A DNA stretch of 64,000 bases from JBEVJK01 sp963791325 (GTDB lineage: Bacteria > Pseudomonadota > Alphaproteobacteria > Rhizobiales > Rhizobiaceae), in assembly GCA_963791325.1 (NCBI GenBank), contig CAWBRU010000008.1, forward strand, positions 275,547 to 339,546, in the 5' to 3' direction. The translations under genes were made by a program, and so were the position numbers. The first letter of the stretch is position 1. Each line of letters begins with the position of its first letter. The notes beneath the pieces were generated by a model. It made no database searches and had not been told where the DNA came from. It was given only the letters and a program-made list of their open reading frames with translations. This document shows positions 38,694 through 48,004 of the stretch, one piece after another.

Positions 38694-38873
38694 TCATCGC
38701 CGCCAAGCAGCAAGGAGCAACCCTGCAACTATCCCATGCGCGGTGACGACCGGCCAGAGGAGCGGCCCAGCCATGCCCTGCCAAAGCCCAGCATAGGCGA
38801 GATAGAGCGCAACGGACACCCCATAGAACAACATGCCGAGCGATGACGGACGTGGCCAGCAAGTGATCCTCAT
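38694..38873 (-). CDS. Small membrane protein coupled to the arylsulfatase gene
   Basis: 59 residues with ATG at 38873 overlapping the sulfatase stop as ATGA. After a basic start come two hydrophobic stretches, MLFYGVSVALYLAYAGLW and LWPVVTAHGIVAGLLLAAW, ending RR. Normal coding style and tight coupling make it real. No family recognised; possible membrane partner of the sulfatase. Confidence 0.65.
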   Translation of the reverse strand: MRITCWPRPSSLGMLFYGVSVALYLAYAGLWQGMAGPLLWPVVTAHGIVAGLLLAAWRR

Positions 38874-41299
38874 TGCCAGCCTAGCTCGAACGTGAGCTTG
38901 TCGATCTTGCCCGTAAAGGTGAAAGGCGGCGCATAGCGATAGTCGAGAAGGGCCACTCCCGTGCGCGTGTCCAAACCGACATCGAAACTCTCGTCCTCCG
39001 GGAAGGTGATTGGCGTGGTATGCTCGAGGAAGTTGCGCGCCACTTCCTTGCCGTCGACCGAGAGCATGCCCGTGCCGCCTTTGCCGAGGGCGGGGCCATC
39101 GGACTTGAAATCGAAAACGATAGTATGCGCCCCAGGCGCAAGTTCAGGGCCTTCCCACAGGGTTCGCTTGAGGTCGAGCAGGTTGTAGAGGAACACGACC
39201 TTGCCCCGCCCGATTCCGAAGTCACCCTTGCTGAGGAACAGTCCGTAACCGCCGAACCGACCGCCCTCGGTGACGATCACGCCCTCGGCGCCGTCTTCGG
39301 GGATCTCGACCTCGGCTTTGATGGTGTAGGACCTGTTGAGGATGCTTGGCGCGCCGCTCGCCGGGACGCCGCTCAGCTGTCCCGAGTAGGAGAACTCCTT
39401 TCGGCCTGCCGTGAGGCTCGGACGCGGCGTGTTCCAGCGCGCCAGTGTCGAGTTGTCGAGCGGCAGCACGTCATGCTTGGCCGCCTCGGCATAGAACTTC
39501 GCTTCCAGCTCCTTGACCTTCGCGGGCATCTTGGCGGCGAGGTCGTTCGACTGGGTCGGATCGTCGGCGACGTGGTAAAGTTCCCAGTTGTAGCCCGAAA
39601 TCACGTCGGGCGGCTCGTTCGTGCTCAGCTCCCACGGGATGGTTACGGGCGTCGTCGTCGCCACCCAGCCATTGTCGTAGATGGCGCGATTGCCGAGCAT
39701 CTCGAAGTACTGGGTTGTGTGCCGTGTCGGCGCCTGGGCATTTGCCTTGTCCCAGGTGTAGGCCATGCTGATCCCATCCATGGGACGTTGCTTGATGCCG
39801 TCGACAGTGTCGGGCGCTGGGATACCGGCCGCTTCGAGGATCGTCGGCACGATATCGATGAAATGGTGGAACTGGCGACGGATGCCACCCTTGTCCGCGA
39901 TGTGGCTGGGCCATGACATGGTCATCCCTTGCGCGGTACCGCCGAAATGCGAGGCCACCTGCTTCACCCATTTGAACGGCGTGTCCATCGCCCACGCCCA
40001 GCCGGCCGCGAAGTGCGGAAAGGTCCTCTCCGATCCCCAGAACTCGTACCACAGATACTGGTCCTTCACCGGCACGGCGACGCCGTTGAAAGTGGTGAAC
40101 TCGTTGGGCGTGCCATTGAGCATGCCCTCCGCGCTAGCCCCGTTGTCGCCGCTGATGTAGATGATCAGCGTATTGTCCCACTCGCCGAGATCCTGGACGG
40201 CCTGGACGACGCGCCCGATCTCGTGGTCGGTGTACGCGAGATAGGCGCCATAGACGTCGGCTTGTTTGATGAACAGCTTTTTCTCGTCCCAGCCCAGGCT
40301 GTCCCAGGTCGGCAGGCTGTCGGGCCAAGCGGTTAGGGTCGCACCCTGGGGCATGATGCCAAGCTTCTTCTGGTTGGCGAAGATCTTGTCACGGAGCTTG
40401 TTCCAGCCCTCGTCGAAGAGATGCATGTCGCTGATCTTCTTCACCCACTCTTGGGTTGGGTGGTGCGGCGCGTGGGTACCCCCGGGCACGTAGTAGAGAA
40501 GGAACGGCTTCTCCGGCGCCAGTTCCTTGAGCTGTTTCATGTATAGGATGGCCTCGTCGGCCATCGCGGTAGTCAGGTTCCAGCCTGGCGTATCCTGGAA
40601 CGGGTAGATGGCCGTCGTATTGCGGAAGAGGTTGGGTTGCCACTGGCTCGCATCGCCGCCGACAAAACCATAAAAGTACTCGAAGCCCATGCCGTTGGGC
40701 CACTGATCGAAGGGCCCCGCCTGCGTCGCTTGGTAGGACGGCGTGTTGTGGTCCTTGCCGAACCAGGACGTCGCGTAGCCGTTCTCCTTGAGGATGGTGC
40801 CGATGGTGGCATTTTCCTTGCGGATGATCGAGTTGTAGCCTGGGAAGCCCGTCGACACCTCGCCCACGACGCCGAACCCGTCGACGTGATGGTTGCGCCC
40901 CGTAATGAGAGCGGCCCGCGACGGCGAACACAATGAGGTCGAGTGAAAGTTCGTGTAGCGCAGACCCTCCGCGGCAATGCGGTCGAGCGTCGGCGTGGGG
41001 ATCACACCGCCGAAGGTGCTCGGCGCGCCGAAGCCGCAATCATCGGTCATGATCAGGAGCACGTTGGGCGCTCCCTTGGGCGGCACCACGCGGGGCGCCC
41101 ACCACGAGGTCGACTCGGAAGCCTTTTCCTTGATCACCCCACCGAAGGCCGGGTCGGGCGGCGGAAGCTGCCGGCCTGTAATGGTTGTCGTGGCAGTTGG
41201 AGTTCCAGGCGTCCCCGCAATTTGTTGGGCCAAAGCCAAAGAACAACTGAACGCGATCAGGCCCACGCCTGAGAGCACGCTGCGAAACCCAGTCATCAC
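38870..41299 (-). CDS. Arylsulfatase, type I formylglycine type
   Basis: 809 residues, exported (signal LIAFSCSLALAQQ). APNVLLIMTDDCGFGAPSTFGG gives the metal-binding Asp pair; the sulfatase signature is HSTSLCSPSRAALITGRNHH, with Cys as the formylglycine precursor. TSWFGKDHNTP, YISGDNGASAEG and FHHFIDIVPTILEAAGIP follow. The C-terminal 200 residues form a beta domain (GRFGGYGLFLSKG, GKIDKLTFELGW). Frees sulfate from sulfate esters. First gene of a four-gene operon. A maturation enzyme is not seen in the window. Confidence 0.95.
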   Translation of the reverse strand: MMTGFRSVLSGVGLIAFSCSLALAQQIAGTPGTPTATTTITGRQLPPPDPAFGGVIKEKASESTSWWAPRVVPPKGAPNVLLIMTDDCGFGAPSTFGGVIPTPTLDRIAAEGLRYTNFHSTSLCSPSRAALITGRNHHVDGFGVVGEVSTGFPGYNSIIRKENATIGTILKENGYATSWFGKDHNTPSYQATQAGPFDQWPNGMGFEYFYGFVGGDASQWQPNLFRNTTAIYPFQDTPGWNLTTAMADEAILYMKQLKELAPEKPFLLYYVPGGTHAPHHPTQEWVKKISDMHLFDEGWNKLRDKIFANQKKLGIMPQGATLTAWPDSLPTWDSLGWDEKKLFIKQADVYGAYLAYTDHEIGRVVQAVQDLGEWDNTLIIYISGDNGASAEGMLNGTPNEFTTFNGVAVPVKDQYLWYEFWGSERTFPHFAAGWAWAMDTPFKWVKQVASHFGGTAQGMTMSWPSHIADKGGIRRQFHHFIDIVPTILEAAGIPAPDTVDGIKQRPMDGISMAYTWDKANAQAPTRHTTQYFEMLGNRAIYDNGWVATTTPVTIPWELSTNEPPDVISGYNWELYHVADDPTQSNDLAAKMPAKVKELEAKFYAEAAKHDVLPLDNSTLARWNTPRPSLTAGRKEFSYSGQLSGVPASGAPSILNRSYTIKAEVEIPEDGAEGVIVTEGGRFGGYGLFLSKGDFGIGRGKVVFLYNLLDLKRTLWEGPELAPGAHTIVFDFKSDGPALGKGGTGMLSVDGKEVARNFLEHTTPITFPEDESFDVGLDTRTGVALLDYRYAPPFTFTGKIDKLTFELGWQ

Positions 41300-41880
41300 A
41301 ATCCCTCAATTGAGCTGATCAGTTTCGCGATTGAGAATAACACCGACGCTGGGTCTTTGCTTTAGTTTTGGGGACAGCTTCGCGAAAACGAATCACCCGT
41401 TCAAGGACGCCTATCAAGGTGCCGGGCCGATCGCGCCGATCCGACAAGGCGCCGGCAGATATCGGACGAGATCGAGGTTGCTTTGGGAAAGTCCACACAA
41501 GGTGGATCCGCAAGGCCGAGACATATCATTCGGCCCCAGCCGCTTCGCGAGGACGCCTCCATGGCCGGAGCGGCCAAGGCTCTTGACTTACCCCGCGAAC
41601 CTTGCGTCGATACTTGGCGGACAGTGGCGAGATTCAGCCGGGTGAACTACCCGCACGGGCGACTCTTTTTTGCCATGCGACTACCTATTCTCCTCCAGCG
41701 GCGGCAGTCGCAAGCTTTGATAAGAAAGCCGCTGTCATGGCAACCACTGCGGGTCATTCTCAGCCATGGCCGCTGCTTTGAAGCGAGAAGTGCGAGCCAC
41801 GGCGTCCCGCGAGCTTGACCGACGGTCACCCTTGTCTTGCCACTGCTTTCAAAATTCTCCTCTGGAGGTGAGCACGGTAT
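41300..41880. other. Intergenic region upstream of the arylsulfatase gene
   Basis: About 580 bp. No open frame here looks like a real protein in either direction. The 41320-41345 patch (GAGAATAACACC) is AT-richer and may belong to the sulfatase promoter. Nothing else is recognised. Confidence 0.5.
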
Positions 41881-42333
41881 TCAGCTGGATGCGCGACGCC
41901 CGGTGATTTGCTCGACCTTGATGCGGAAGAAGAGGTGCGGATAGACGTCAGGTTTGCTGCCTCCAAGCGGCGGCTTTTTACTGCCTGGGTCCCACCAGTT
42001 CGGCCGCGCTTTCTGCAGCAACGACCAGGCATGGTCACGCTCATTGCGCCAATGGCCAGTTTCGGACAGTTCCTCGTAGCGGCCGGAGGCAAGCACGCTC
42101 CACCAGTTGCTCGGGGAATGGATCTCGTCGACTTCCAGACACACCTGAGGGTGGCCGCGCATCGCCAAAACCTTGTGGCCGACCAATGAGAAACTATAGA
42201 TATGACCGTCGTCGTAGACGAAGCTGATCGGCACCACGTAAGGCATGCCGTCTCTTGTGCACCCAAGCCGTCCTACCCTGCTGATGGCCAGAAGGGCACG
42301 GCATTCTTGGGCATCCATCTCACTGAGGTTCAT
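41881..42333 (-). CDS. Pyridoxamine-5-phosphate-oxidase-like flavin protein
   Basis: 150 residues of the split-barrel FMN family. MNLSEMDAQECRALLAISRVGRLGC, MPYVVPISFVYDDGHIYSFSLVGHK and VCLEVDEIHSPSNWWSVLASGRYEEL are the usual NimA-like features. Likely binds FMN or heme; reaction unknown. Co-oriented with, and 50 bp after, the universal stress protein gene. Confidence 0.88.
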   Translation of the reverse strand: MNLSEMDAQECRALLAISRVGRLGCTRDGMPYVVPISFVYDDGHIYSFSLVGHKVLAMRGHPQVCLEVDEIHSPSNWWSVLASGRYEELSETGHWRNERDHAWSLLQKARPNWWDPGSKKPPLGGSKPDVYPHLFFRIKVEQITGRRASS

Positions 42334-42383
42334 CGGACAACCCCCACTTCGAAAAAGCATTCCACCTTGCGAGTGTCGCCGTC

Positions 42384-43223
42384 CTAGTGGGACATCAGCA
42401 CCGGCAACCGAAGCTCCTCAAGGACGCCACGCGTGGCGCCGCCAAGGACAAAATCGCGCACGCGCGAGTGGCCATATCCGCCCATGACCAGCAGGTCCGC
42501 TTTTAACCCCAGGGCATGTTCCTGAAGCGTGACTGCGATGGGGCGGTCTTCGGCGACGATCGCCGCAGCCTGTACCGCCAAGCCATTGCGGCGAAGATGG
42601 TGCGCCAGCCGCTCGCCTGCTTGCTTTTCCTTGAGCGGCTTCTCATCCGGCACGGTCAGGACGTGAATGGATTCAGCCTGATGCAGAAGAGGAATGGCAT
42701 CTGCAACTGCCCGGGCGGCCACACGGCTGCCGTCCCAGGCAATCGCGATCCTCTTCAACGGGCCGATTTTCGCCTCCTCCGGAAGGAGCAGCGCGGGCCT
42801 CCCCGACCCAAACACGACAGCTTCCGCCGTCTGTTGCGAGGTTGGATTGTTGGCTTCCCAGCCGATGGCCGACAGATCGAAATAGCGGGCGTACTCAGCA
42901 GCCAATTCGCCGAGCAATGCAACTCCGCCGATTTTGCGATCCGTGCTAAGGGTTACCTTACGCGCTTCGGCAGCTTTGACGAAGGCCTTAAGCAAGCCCT
43001 CGCCGCGCTCCCGACTCCGCGTCTCCGCCAGACGGATCATTTCAGGAAGGTCCATCAGCAGCCGTGAGAGGACATTTGTCACGTCGGGGATATCAACGTT
43101 GAACACCACGGCGTTCAAGTCGCCGCCGAGTTGCTGGGCCAACGCAACTGTGCTTGCGGCAACGGCTTCGCTGTTCGCGTCCGGATAGGTTACGAGCGGG
43201 ACGAAGAGCTGTGGCTTCATCAC
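42384..43223 (-). CDS. Universal stress protein, tandem Usp domains
   Basis: 279 residues. First domain, VTYPDANSEAVAASTVALAQQL; second domain, KIGPLKRIAIAWDGSRVAARAVADAIP ending with the ATP-binding style DLLVMGGYGHSRVRDFVLGGATRGVL. Tandem Usp proteins of this type occur in rhizobia and respond to stress; direct function unknown. Confidence 0.93.
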   Translation of the reverse strand: MMKPQLFVPLVTYPDANSEAVAASTVALAQQLGGDLNAVVFNVDIPDVTNVLSRLLMDLPEMIRLAETRSRERGEGLLKAFVKAAEARKVTLSTDRKIGGVALLGELAAEYARYFDLSAIGWEANNPTSQQTAEAVVFGSGRPALLLPEEAKIGPLKRIAIAWDGSRVAARAVADAIPLLHQAESIHVLTVPDEKPLKEKQAGERLAHHLRRNGLAVQAAAIVAEDRPIAVTLQEHALGLKADLLVMGGYGHSRVRDFVLGGATRGVLEELRLPVLMSH

Positions 43224-43425
43224 CTATTCCCTCGCGATCAGAATAGGCCAATGGGTAAGACGTCGCAAGGTCCGCCGAGATCGTCCGTCGCCGCTGCTGC
43301 TTCCTGTTGAAGCTGGCTTTCGACCTCGGTAGGTCCGACCCTTGGCCTTTGCGGCGGCAATTCCTGCCCGCTGAGTTTCTTTGGAGGCAACTGCCGCAGC
43401 CATAAACGCCATCAATCTGAGCTGA
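43224..43425 (-). pseudogene. Serine recombinase C-terminal remnant
   Basis: About 65 codons: LRLMAFMAAAVASKETQRAGIAAAKAKG then RTYRGRKPAS. The run of RAGIAAAKAKG and YRGRKP is the linker before the DNA-binding end of small resolvases/invertases. Catalytic part missing. Joined directly to a dehydrogenase fragment. Confidence 0.55.
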
Positions 43426-43512
43426 GCCACCATCGACGAACAGCTCGATTCCTGTAACGATGCTGCTGTCTTCGGAAGCAAGGAACAGGGCTGCGCCAGC
43501 GATCTCCAGTCG
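43414..43512 (-). pseudogene. Short-chain dehydrogenase C-terminal remnant
   Basis: About 32 codons reading LEIAGAALFLASEDSSIVTG and IELFVDGGSAQ, the typical C-terminal end of SDR oxidoreductases. The Rossmann start and the catalytic Ser-Tyr-Lys are absent. Sits between the DMT transporter stop and the recombinase remnant. Confidence 0.6.
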
Positions 43513-43533
43513 GCGACGCCGCCGGGCACCGGC

Positions 43534-44514
43534 CTACGCCCTGGGCACGGCGGCCTGCGGCGCGGCGGGCTTCGGCCCGAGCGCCATGGCGCACACCAGG
43601 CCGGCGACGATGATCGCCGCGCCGGCCCAGTCATAGCCGTGCAGCCGTTCGCCCAGGATGAGATAAGCGAGGATCGCGACGAAGGCGGTCTGCAGATAGA
43701 GAAACAGGCCGGCGCGGCTGGCGCCGAGGGTCTCCACCGTCCAGTTGTAGAGGAAATACATGAACGCGCCGCCGGGGGCCGCGACATAGGCGAGCGCCAG
43801 CATGCCGGCAGTGTCGAGCGTCGAGCGCTCGTCATTGACCAGCTCCCACAGATAAAGCGGCAAGGCGATCAAGGCGCCCGTGCCGAGCAGCAGGACCAGC
43901 AGCGGCAGGCGCGCAATGCCGAACTTCAGCCGCTTGAGCAGCACGGTGTAGAGGCCCCAGCAGAGCGCGCTGATGACGACCAGAAGCTCGCCGGGATTGA
44001 GTTGAAGATGGACGAGCGCGGCGAGGTCGCCGCGCGCCACGATCACCAGCATGCCGGCAAAGGACAGCGCCGCGCCGACCACCTGCCACATCCCCATCGC
44101 CTCGCCGAGCACCAGATGCGCCAGCACCAGCGTGAAGATCGGGCACAGCGCCATGACGATGCCGGCGGTGGTGGCGCTGGTATATTGCAGTCCGGTGTAG
44201 ATCAGTCCCTGGCAGAGCGTCAGCCCGATGCCGCCGACGATCGCCAGCTCGAACGGCCGCGCGGAAACCAGGTCGCGCATCTCCGCGAAATGGTGCCTGA
44301 CGATCGGCAGCAGGATCGCGCAGGCAAGCGAAAGCCGCCAGAAGCACAAGGTCCAGGGCGGCATCTCGGGCGACACCCATTTGGCGGCGATATAAACGCC
44401 GGCCGACAGCAGCCAGCAAAGAATGGTGCCGCCATAGGCCACCGCCGCCGGGGTGTCGGCGCGCCCGGTCTCCTGGGTGGCACCATGGCCGATGGCCATC
44501 AGGTGAATCGCCAT
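43534..44514 (-). CDS. DMT family transporter, two EamA domains
   Basis: 326 residues with about ten hydrophobic helices in two repeats (GGTILCWLLSAGVYIAAKWV, IVGGIGLTLCQGLIYTGLQYTS; ELLVVISALCWGLYTVLLKRL, ASRAGLFLYLQTAFVAILAYLILGERL). Probably an exporter of a small metabolite. Alternative ATGs lie inside the first 12 residues. Confidence 0.9.
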   Translation of the reverse strand: MAIHLMAIGHGATQETGRADTPAAVAYGGTILCWLLSAGVYIAAKWVSPEMPPWTLCFWRLSLACAILLPIVRHHFAEMRDLVSARPFELAIVGGIGLTLCQGLIYTGLQYTSATTAGIVMALCPIFTLVLAHLVLGEAMGMWQVVGAALSFAGMLVIVARGDLAALVHLQLNPGELLVVISALCWGLYTVLLKRLKFGIARLPLLVLLLGTGALIALPLYLWELVNDERSTLDTAGMLALAYVAAPGGAFMYFLYNWTVETLGASRAGLFLYLQTAFVAILAYLILGERLHGYDWAGAAIIVAGLVCAMALGPKPAAPQAAVPRA

Positions 44515-44853
44515 CTCCAGCTCTCCTCGCCCGCTATGCCGACCATGCCGCCGGACAGCCGGCGGCAGCGATCATTGCCATGAATTGGCGCGAAGGCAAA
44601 TCAAGCGATGGCTGATGGCTGGAGGCAGGCGTCGCCGGACGTCGAGCGCCGGCGGCCGCGTGGGCCTCGCAAGCTCGATTTTCGGAGGCGGCGCCTCATC
44701 CGCACGGAGAAGTCGTCAGGACGCAAAAAAGCGCCTAGAGTTGGGCCACGGTGCCGCTCATAGGATCAGCCGCCGCGTGTCCGCCGAAGAGATCGGCGCG
44801 GCGGCTGGTCACCGGCCGCCGCGCCGTTGTGCTTTGCTGAAAGCAGCGCTGCA

Positions 44854-45198
44854 TTACTGGCTGCTGGAGATCGCCAGCGCCGGCAGCCTGCGGGCCTCGT
44901 CCAGCGTGAGCTTGCCGGCCGCATGCGAGATGTCGATCACCTGCTCGGGCTCGCCCATGCGGCCTGGCGAGGAGATATAGACGTGGTCGTTCTCGCCCAG
45001 GGTGGCGATGAAGCGGATCGGCTTGCCCTCGACCGTGGCCAGCGTCACCACCATGCGGGCCTTGCCGCCATCGTCCATGAAGTAGACGACGCCCTGGTAG
45101 GAACCGAGGTCGACGCTGCCGCCCTGCATGGCGGCGAGGTCGCCCGCCTGGGCGGGCCAGGCAAGCAAATAGGCTGCGAAAGCGAGATATCGGAACAT
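44854..45198 (-). CDS. Hypothetical secreted protein, 114 residues
   Basis: Signal peptide (LAFAAYLLAWPAQAG), then DLGSYQGVVYFMDDGGKARMVVT, IRFIATLGENDHVYISSPGRM and LTLDEARRLPALAIS. Compact beta-rich domain, no cysteines. No family assigned. Confidence 0.75.
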   Translation of the reverse strand: MFRYLAFAAYLLAWPAQAGDLAAMQGGSVDLGSYQGVVYFMDDGGKARMVVTLATVEGKPIRFIATLGENDHVYISSPGRMGEPEQVIDISHAAGKLTLDEARRLPALAISSSQ

Positions 45199-45347
45199 GG
45201 TGCCTCCCAACTGCGCGATCTGCGCAGGCACTGTTGAAACGGCGTGACTTTCGCGCCTCGACCGCGATCTGTCTGTAACGCCTTTCACAAAGGCGCGGCC
45301 TAGCCGGCGTCCGCTGGGCGGGAGCACCGGCGCCATGCCGCAGCCTG

Positions 45348-45536
45348 TCAGGGGGCGCAGTCGCTCTCGACCGAAGGTCGGGCGAGCCCCAGACGGGCGC
45401 GCTGCCCCTCCGCGAAGGCATCGGCGAATTCCCGGCGCGTGAACGAGCGCTCGCTGCGGGACTCGCCCTCGACGACCCGCACCATCCACTCGACGGCGTT
45501 CCAGAAGACCTCGACACTTTTTGGGGCGCTCATCAC
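45348..45536 (-). CDS. Small hypothetical protein
   Basis: 62 residues, no signal or membrane helix, acidic/basic mixed: SVEVFWNAVEWMVRVVEGESRS, RSFTRREFADAFAEG. Codon use matches neighbours. It is divergent from the cyclase gene with a gap of about 220 bp. Not recognised. Confidence 0.45.
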   Translation of the reverse strand: MMSAPKSVEVFWNAVEWMVRVVEGESRSERSFTRREFADAFAEGQRARLGLARPSVESDCAP

Positions 45537-45757
45537 GGCTCTCCTCGTCGGTCCGGGCGAAAGCGTGAGTGGTCTCTTCCAGTCGGGGGGCGCCCAGCCG
45601 CGATGCCCGATGTGCCGACTTTAGGCGGCCGCCTCCATCGGCGCATTCAAATTTGACGCAGGGCGCAGGAGATTGCCGCGAGCGGCGGCGGGCCGGGCCG
45701 GAACAAGCCTTCGCAGTTGCCGTTACCCGAGAACCGCATCTCGATGGGGAAGTCGCC

Positions 45758-46645
45758 ATGATGGAATCGCCGCCGCTGGAGCGCAAGCTCATCGCCATCC
45801 TGGCCGCCGATGTCGAAGGCTATTCGCGGCTGATGCACAGCGACGAGGAGGCGACGCTCGCGACGCTCACCGCGCACCGCAAGACCATTGACGAGCTGAT
45901 CGCGGCCGGCCGCGGCGTGCTCTCCAACACGGCCGGCGACAGCGTGCTTGCCGAGTTCGCCAGCGTCGTCGACGCGCTCGACACCGCCGTCGCCATCCAG
46001 CAGGCGATGTCGCGCGCCAACCGGCCGCTCGCCCCCGACCGGAAGATGCTGTTTCGCATCGGCATCAATGTCGGCGACGTGATGGTCAAGGACGGCGGCA
46101 TCTTCGGCGACGGCGTCAACGTTGCGGCACGGCTGGAGGCGCTGGCCGAGCCGGGCGGCATCTGCGTCACCCGCGGCGTGCGCGATCATCTGCGCGACCG
46201 GATGGAGTACCGGTTCGACGACCTCGGCGAGCACAGCGTCAAGAACATCGCCCGGCCGGTGCGGGCGTTCAAGGTGGTGTTCGACAGCGAGGGCCAGAAT
46301 GTGCTGGCCAGGGCTGAGCCGGCGTCGTCGCGGGCGGCCCCGGCGGTGCCGCCGCGGGGCGAGGCCGATCCGGTCGAGCTTGCCTTCTGGGAGTCCGTCC
46401 AGGCCAGCGACGATCCGGCCGAATACGGCGAATATCTGCGCCAGTATCCCGAGGGCGCCTTCGCGGCGCTCGCCCGCGCGCGGCTGGAGAAGCCGGCCGC
46501 CAAGGACCCGAGCGTCGAGCTCGCCTTCTGGGAATCGATCAAGGACTCCGATGATCCGCGGTCGTTCGAGGTCTATCTGTCGAAATTCCCCGGCGGCGAA
46601 TTCAAGGAACTCGCCGAGCTCAGGCTCCAATCGGCGCGCGATTAG
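45758..46645 (+). CDS. Class III adenylate/guanylate cyclase with C-terminal WES repeats
   Basis: 295 residues. The cyclase domain (10-180) has LIAILAADVEGYSRLMHSDEE, VLSNTAGDSVLAEFASVVDAL, IGINVGDVMVKDGGIFGDGVNVAARLE, giving both metal-binding Asp residues. After a Pro/Ala linker two copies of about 40 residues follow: VELAFWESVQASDDPAEYGEYLRQYPEG..RLE and VELAFWESIKDSDDPRSFEVYLSKFPGG..RLQ. These repeats occur in caspase-like and signalling proteins and may mediate contacts. No membrane helix. Start 45758; 45761 is next to it. Confidence 0.88.
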   Translation: MMESPPLERKLIAILAADVEGYSRLMHSDEEATLATLTAHRKTIDELIAAGRGVLSNTAGDSVLAEFASVVDALDTAVAIQQAMSRANRPLAPDRKMLFRIGINVGDVMVKDGGIFGDGVNVAARLEALAEPGGICVTRGVRDHLRDRMEYRFDDLGEHSVKNIARPVRAFKVVFDSEGQNVLARAEPASSRAAPAVPPRGEADPVELAFWESVQASDDPAEYGEYLRQYPEGAFAALARARLEKPAAKDPSVELAFWESIKDSDDPRSFEVYLSKFPGGEFKELAELRLQSARD

Positions 46646-46676
46646 TCCAGGCCCCCGCGAGCCCGGCGCTTCCCCT

Positions 46677-46695
46677 CCCCCAACCCAAGTGGGGG
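46677..46695. terminator. Weak hairpin after the cyclase gene
   Basis: Stem CCCCCA / TGGGGG with a 7-nt loop, 32 bp downstream of the stop. No T-run. Low-confidence terminator; the rest of the 46646-46961 gap holds no recognisable gene. Confidence 0.35.
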
Positions 46696-46961
46696 CGAGG
46701 CAGGCGGGGCTGCATGCCCCGAGTTGCGGATCGGGGCTCGATCTCTCGCTCGACCGCTCTTGGCCTCAATGATGGTCGCCTGGAAGCAGGCATTACCGGC
46801 GGCCATTCTGAAGGCCGCGGTTGGCCGCCGATGAGCAGTCGTTTCGAGAGCGGCGAGGATCTCGGCAACCGAGCCAAAATCAAATCCAACAGCCAGGAGC
46901 TTGGAGACTTAGGTTGATTTTTTACCTGACAGCCGCGGCTCTCCACGCATTCTTGCCAATC

Positions 46962-47949
46962 TCATATCCCCCATCGCAACGCGGCGGTTTGCACTGGCGC
47001 GTCCCACAGCCTGGCCGTCTGGTCGTCGAGCATGGTCAGAGTGATCGAGCAGCCGGCCATGTCGAGCGAGGTGACATAGCTCCCGACCAGCGAACGCGCT
47101 ATCTTGACGCCCTGCTTCTCCAGTATTTTCCGCGCGCTGTTGTACATCACATAAAGCTCCATCGACGGCGTTGCGCCAAAGCCGTTGACAAAGAGCAGCG
47201 CACTGCCTTTCGCTGCCGCACCGCAGATCATCGACGATTGCCGTGCAGATCTCTTCGGCGATCTCGTCGGCGCCCTTCAGCGCACCGCGCCGGCGGCCCG
47301 GCTCGCCATGGATACCGACGCCGAATTCCATCTCGCCGTCGCCTATCTCGAAGGTCGGCTTACCCGCCGCGGGTACCGTGCAGGAGGTAAGAGCAACGCC
47401 CATCGAACGGGTCGCCCGATTGACCCTGTCGCCGAGTTCCTTGAGTTCCTCGAGGACCAGACCTTCCTCGGCCGCTGCGCCGACGATCTTCTCCACCATC
47501 AGCGTGCCGGCGACGCCGCGCCTGCCGGTCGTGTAGAGCGAATCCTGCACGGCAACGTCGTCGTTGATGACCACCTGAACAACGCCTTCGGACATCTCGG
47601 AAGCCATGTCGAAATTCATGACGTCGCCTTCGTAGTTCTTGACGATGAACAGGCAGCCGGCCCCGGTGTTCACCTCGGCTGCCGCTTCCATCATCTGGTC
47701 GGGCGTAGGGGAGGTGAATACCTGGCCGGGGCAGGCGGCATCGAGCATGCCGCGACCCACAAACCCGCCATGCAGCGGCTCGTGGCCGGAACCGCCGCCC
47801 GAGATCAGCGCCACCTTGCCTGATTTCAGCGTCTTGCGGCGGATGAACTTGTGGCCGCCGCCGAGCGTGACGATGTCGGCATGCGCCGCCGCGAAGCCAT
47901 CGAGGCTTTCGGTCAGCATGTCGTCGATGGCGTTGATAAACTTCTTCAT
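46962..47949 (-). CDS. dhaK: Dihydroxyacetone kinase subunit DhaK (one frameshift)
   Basis: Substrate-binding subunit of PTS-dependent dihydroxyacetone kinase. KKFINAIDDMLTESLDGFAAA, VALISGGGSGHEPLHGGFVG, VFTSPTPDQMMEAAAEV, FIVKNYEGDVMNFDMASEM, and FGVGIHGEPGR, whose His binds the ketone substrate as a hemiaminal. An extra base at about 47228 breaks the frame; the last part is AAAKGSALLFVNGFGATP and ends LRWGI. 329 codons overall. Last gene of the operon, away from DhaL. Confidence 0.94.
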
Positions 47950-48004
47950 GCTTTCCTCCCACTCTCGCGCCGGCGGTCTCAGCCGTCGAGACGACGATTG
48001 TTGG

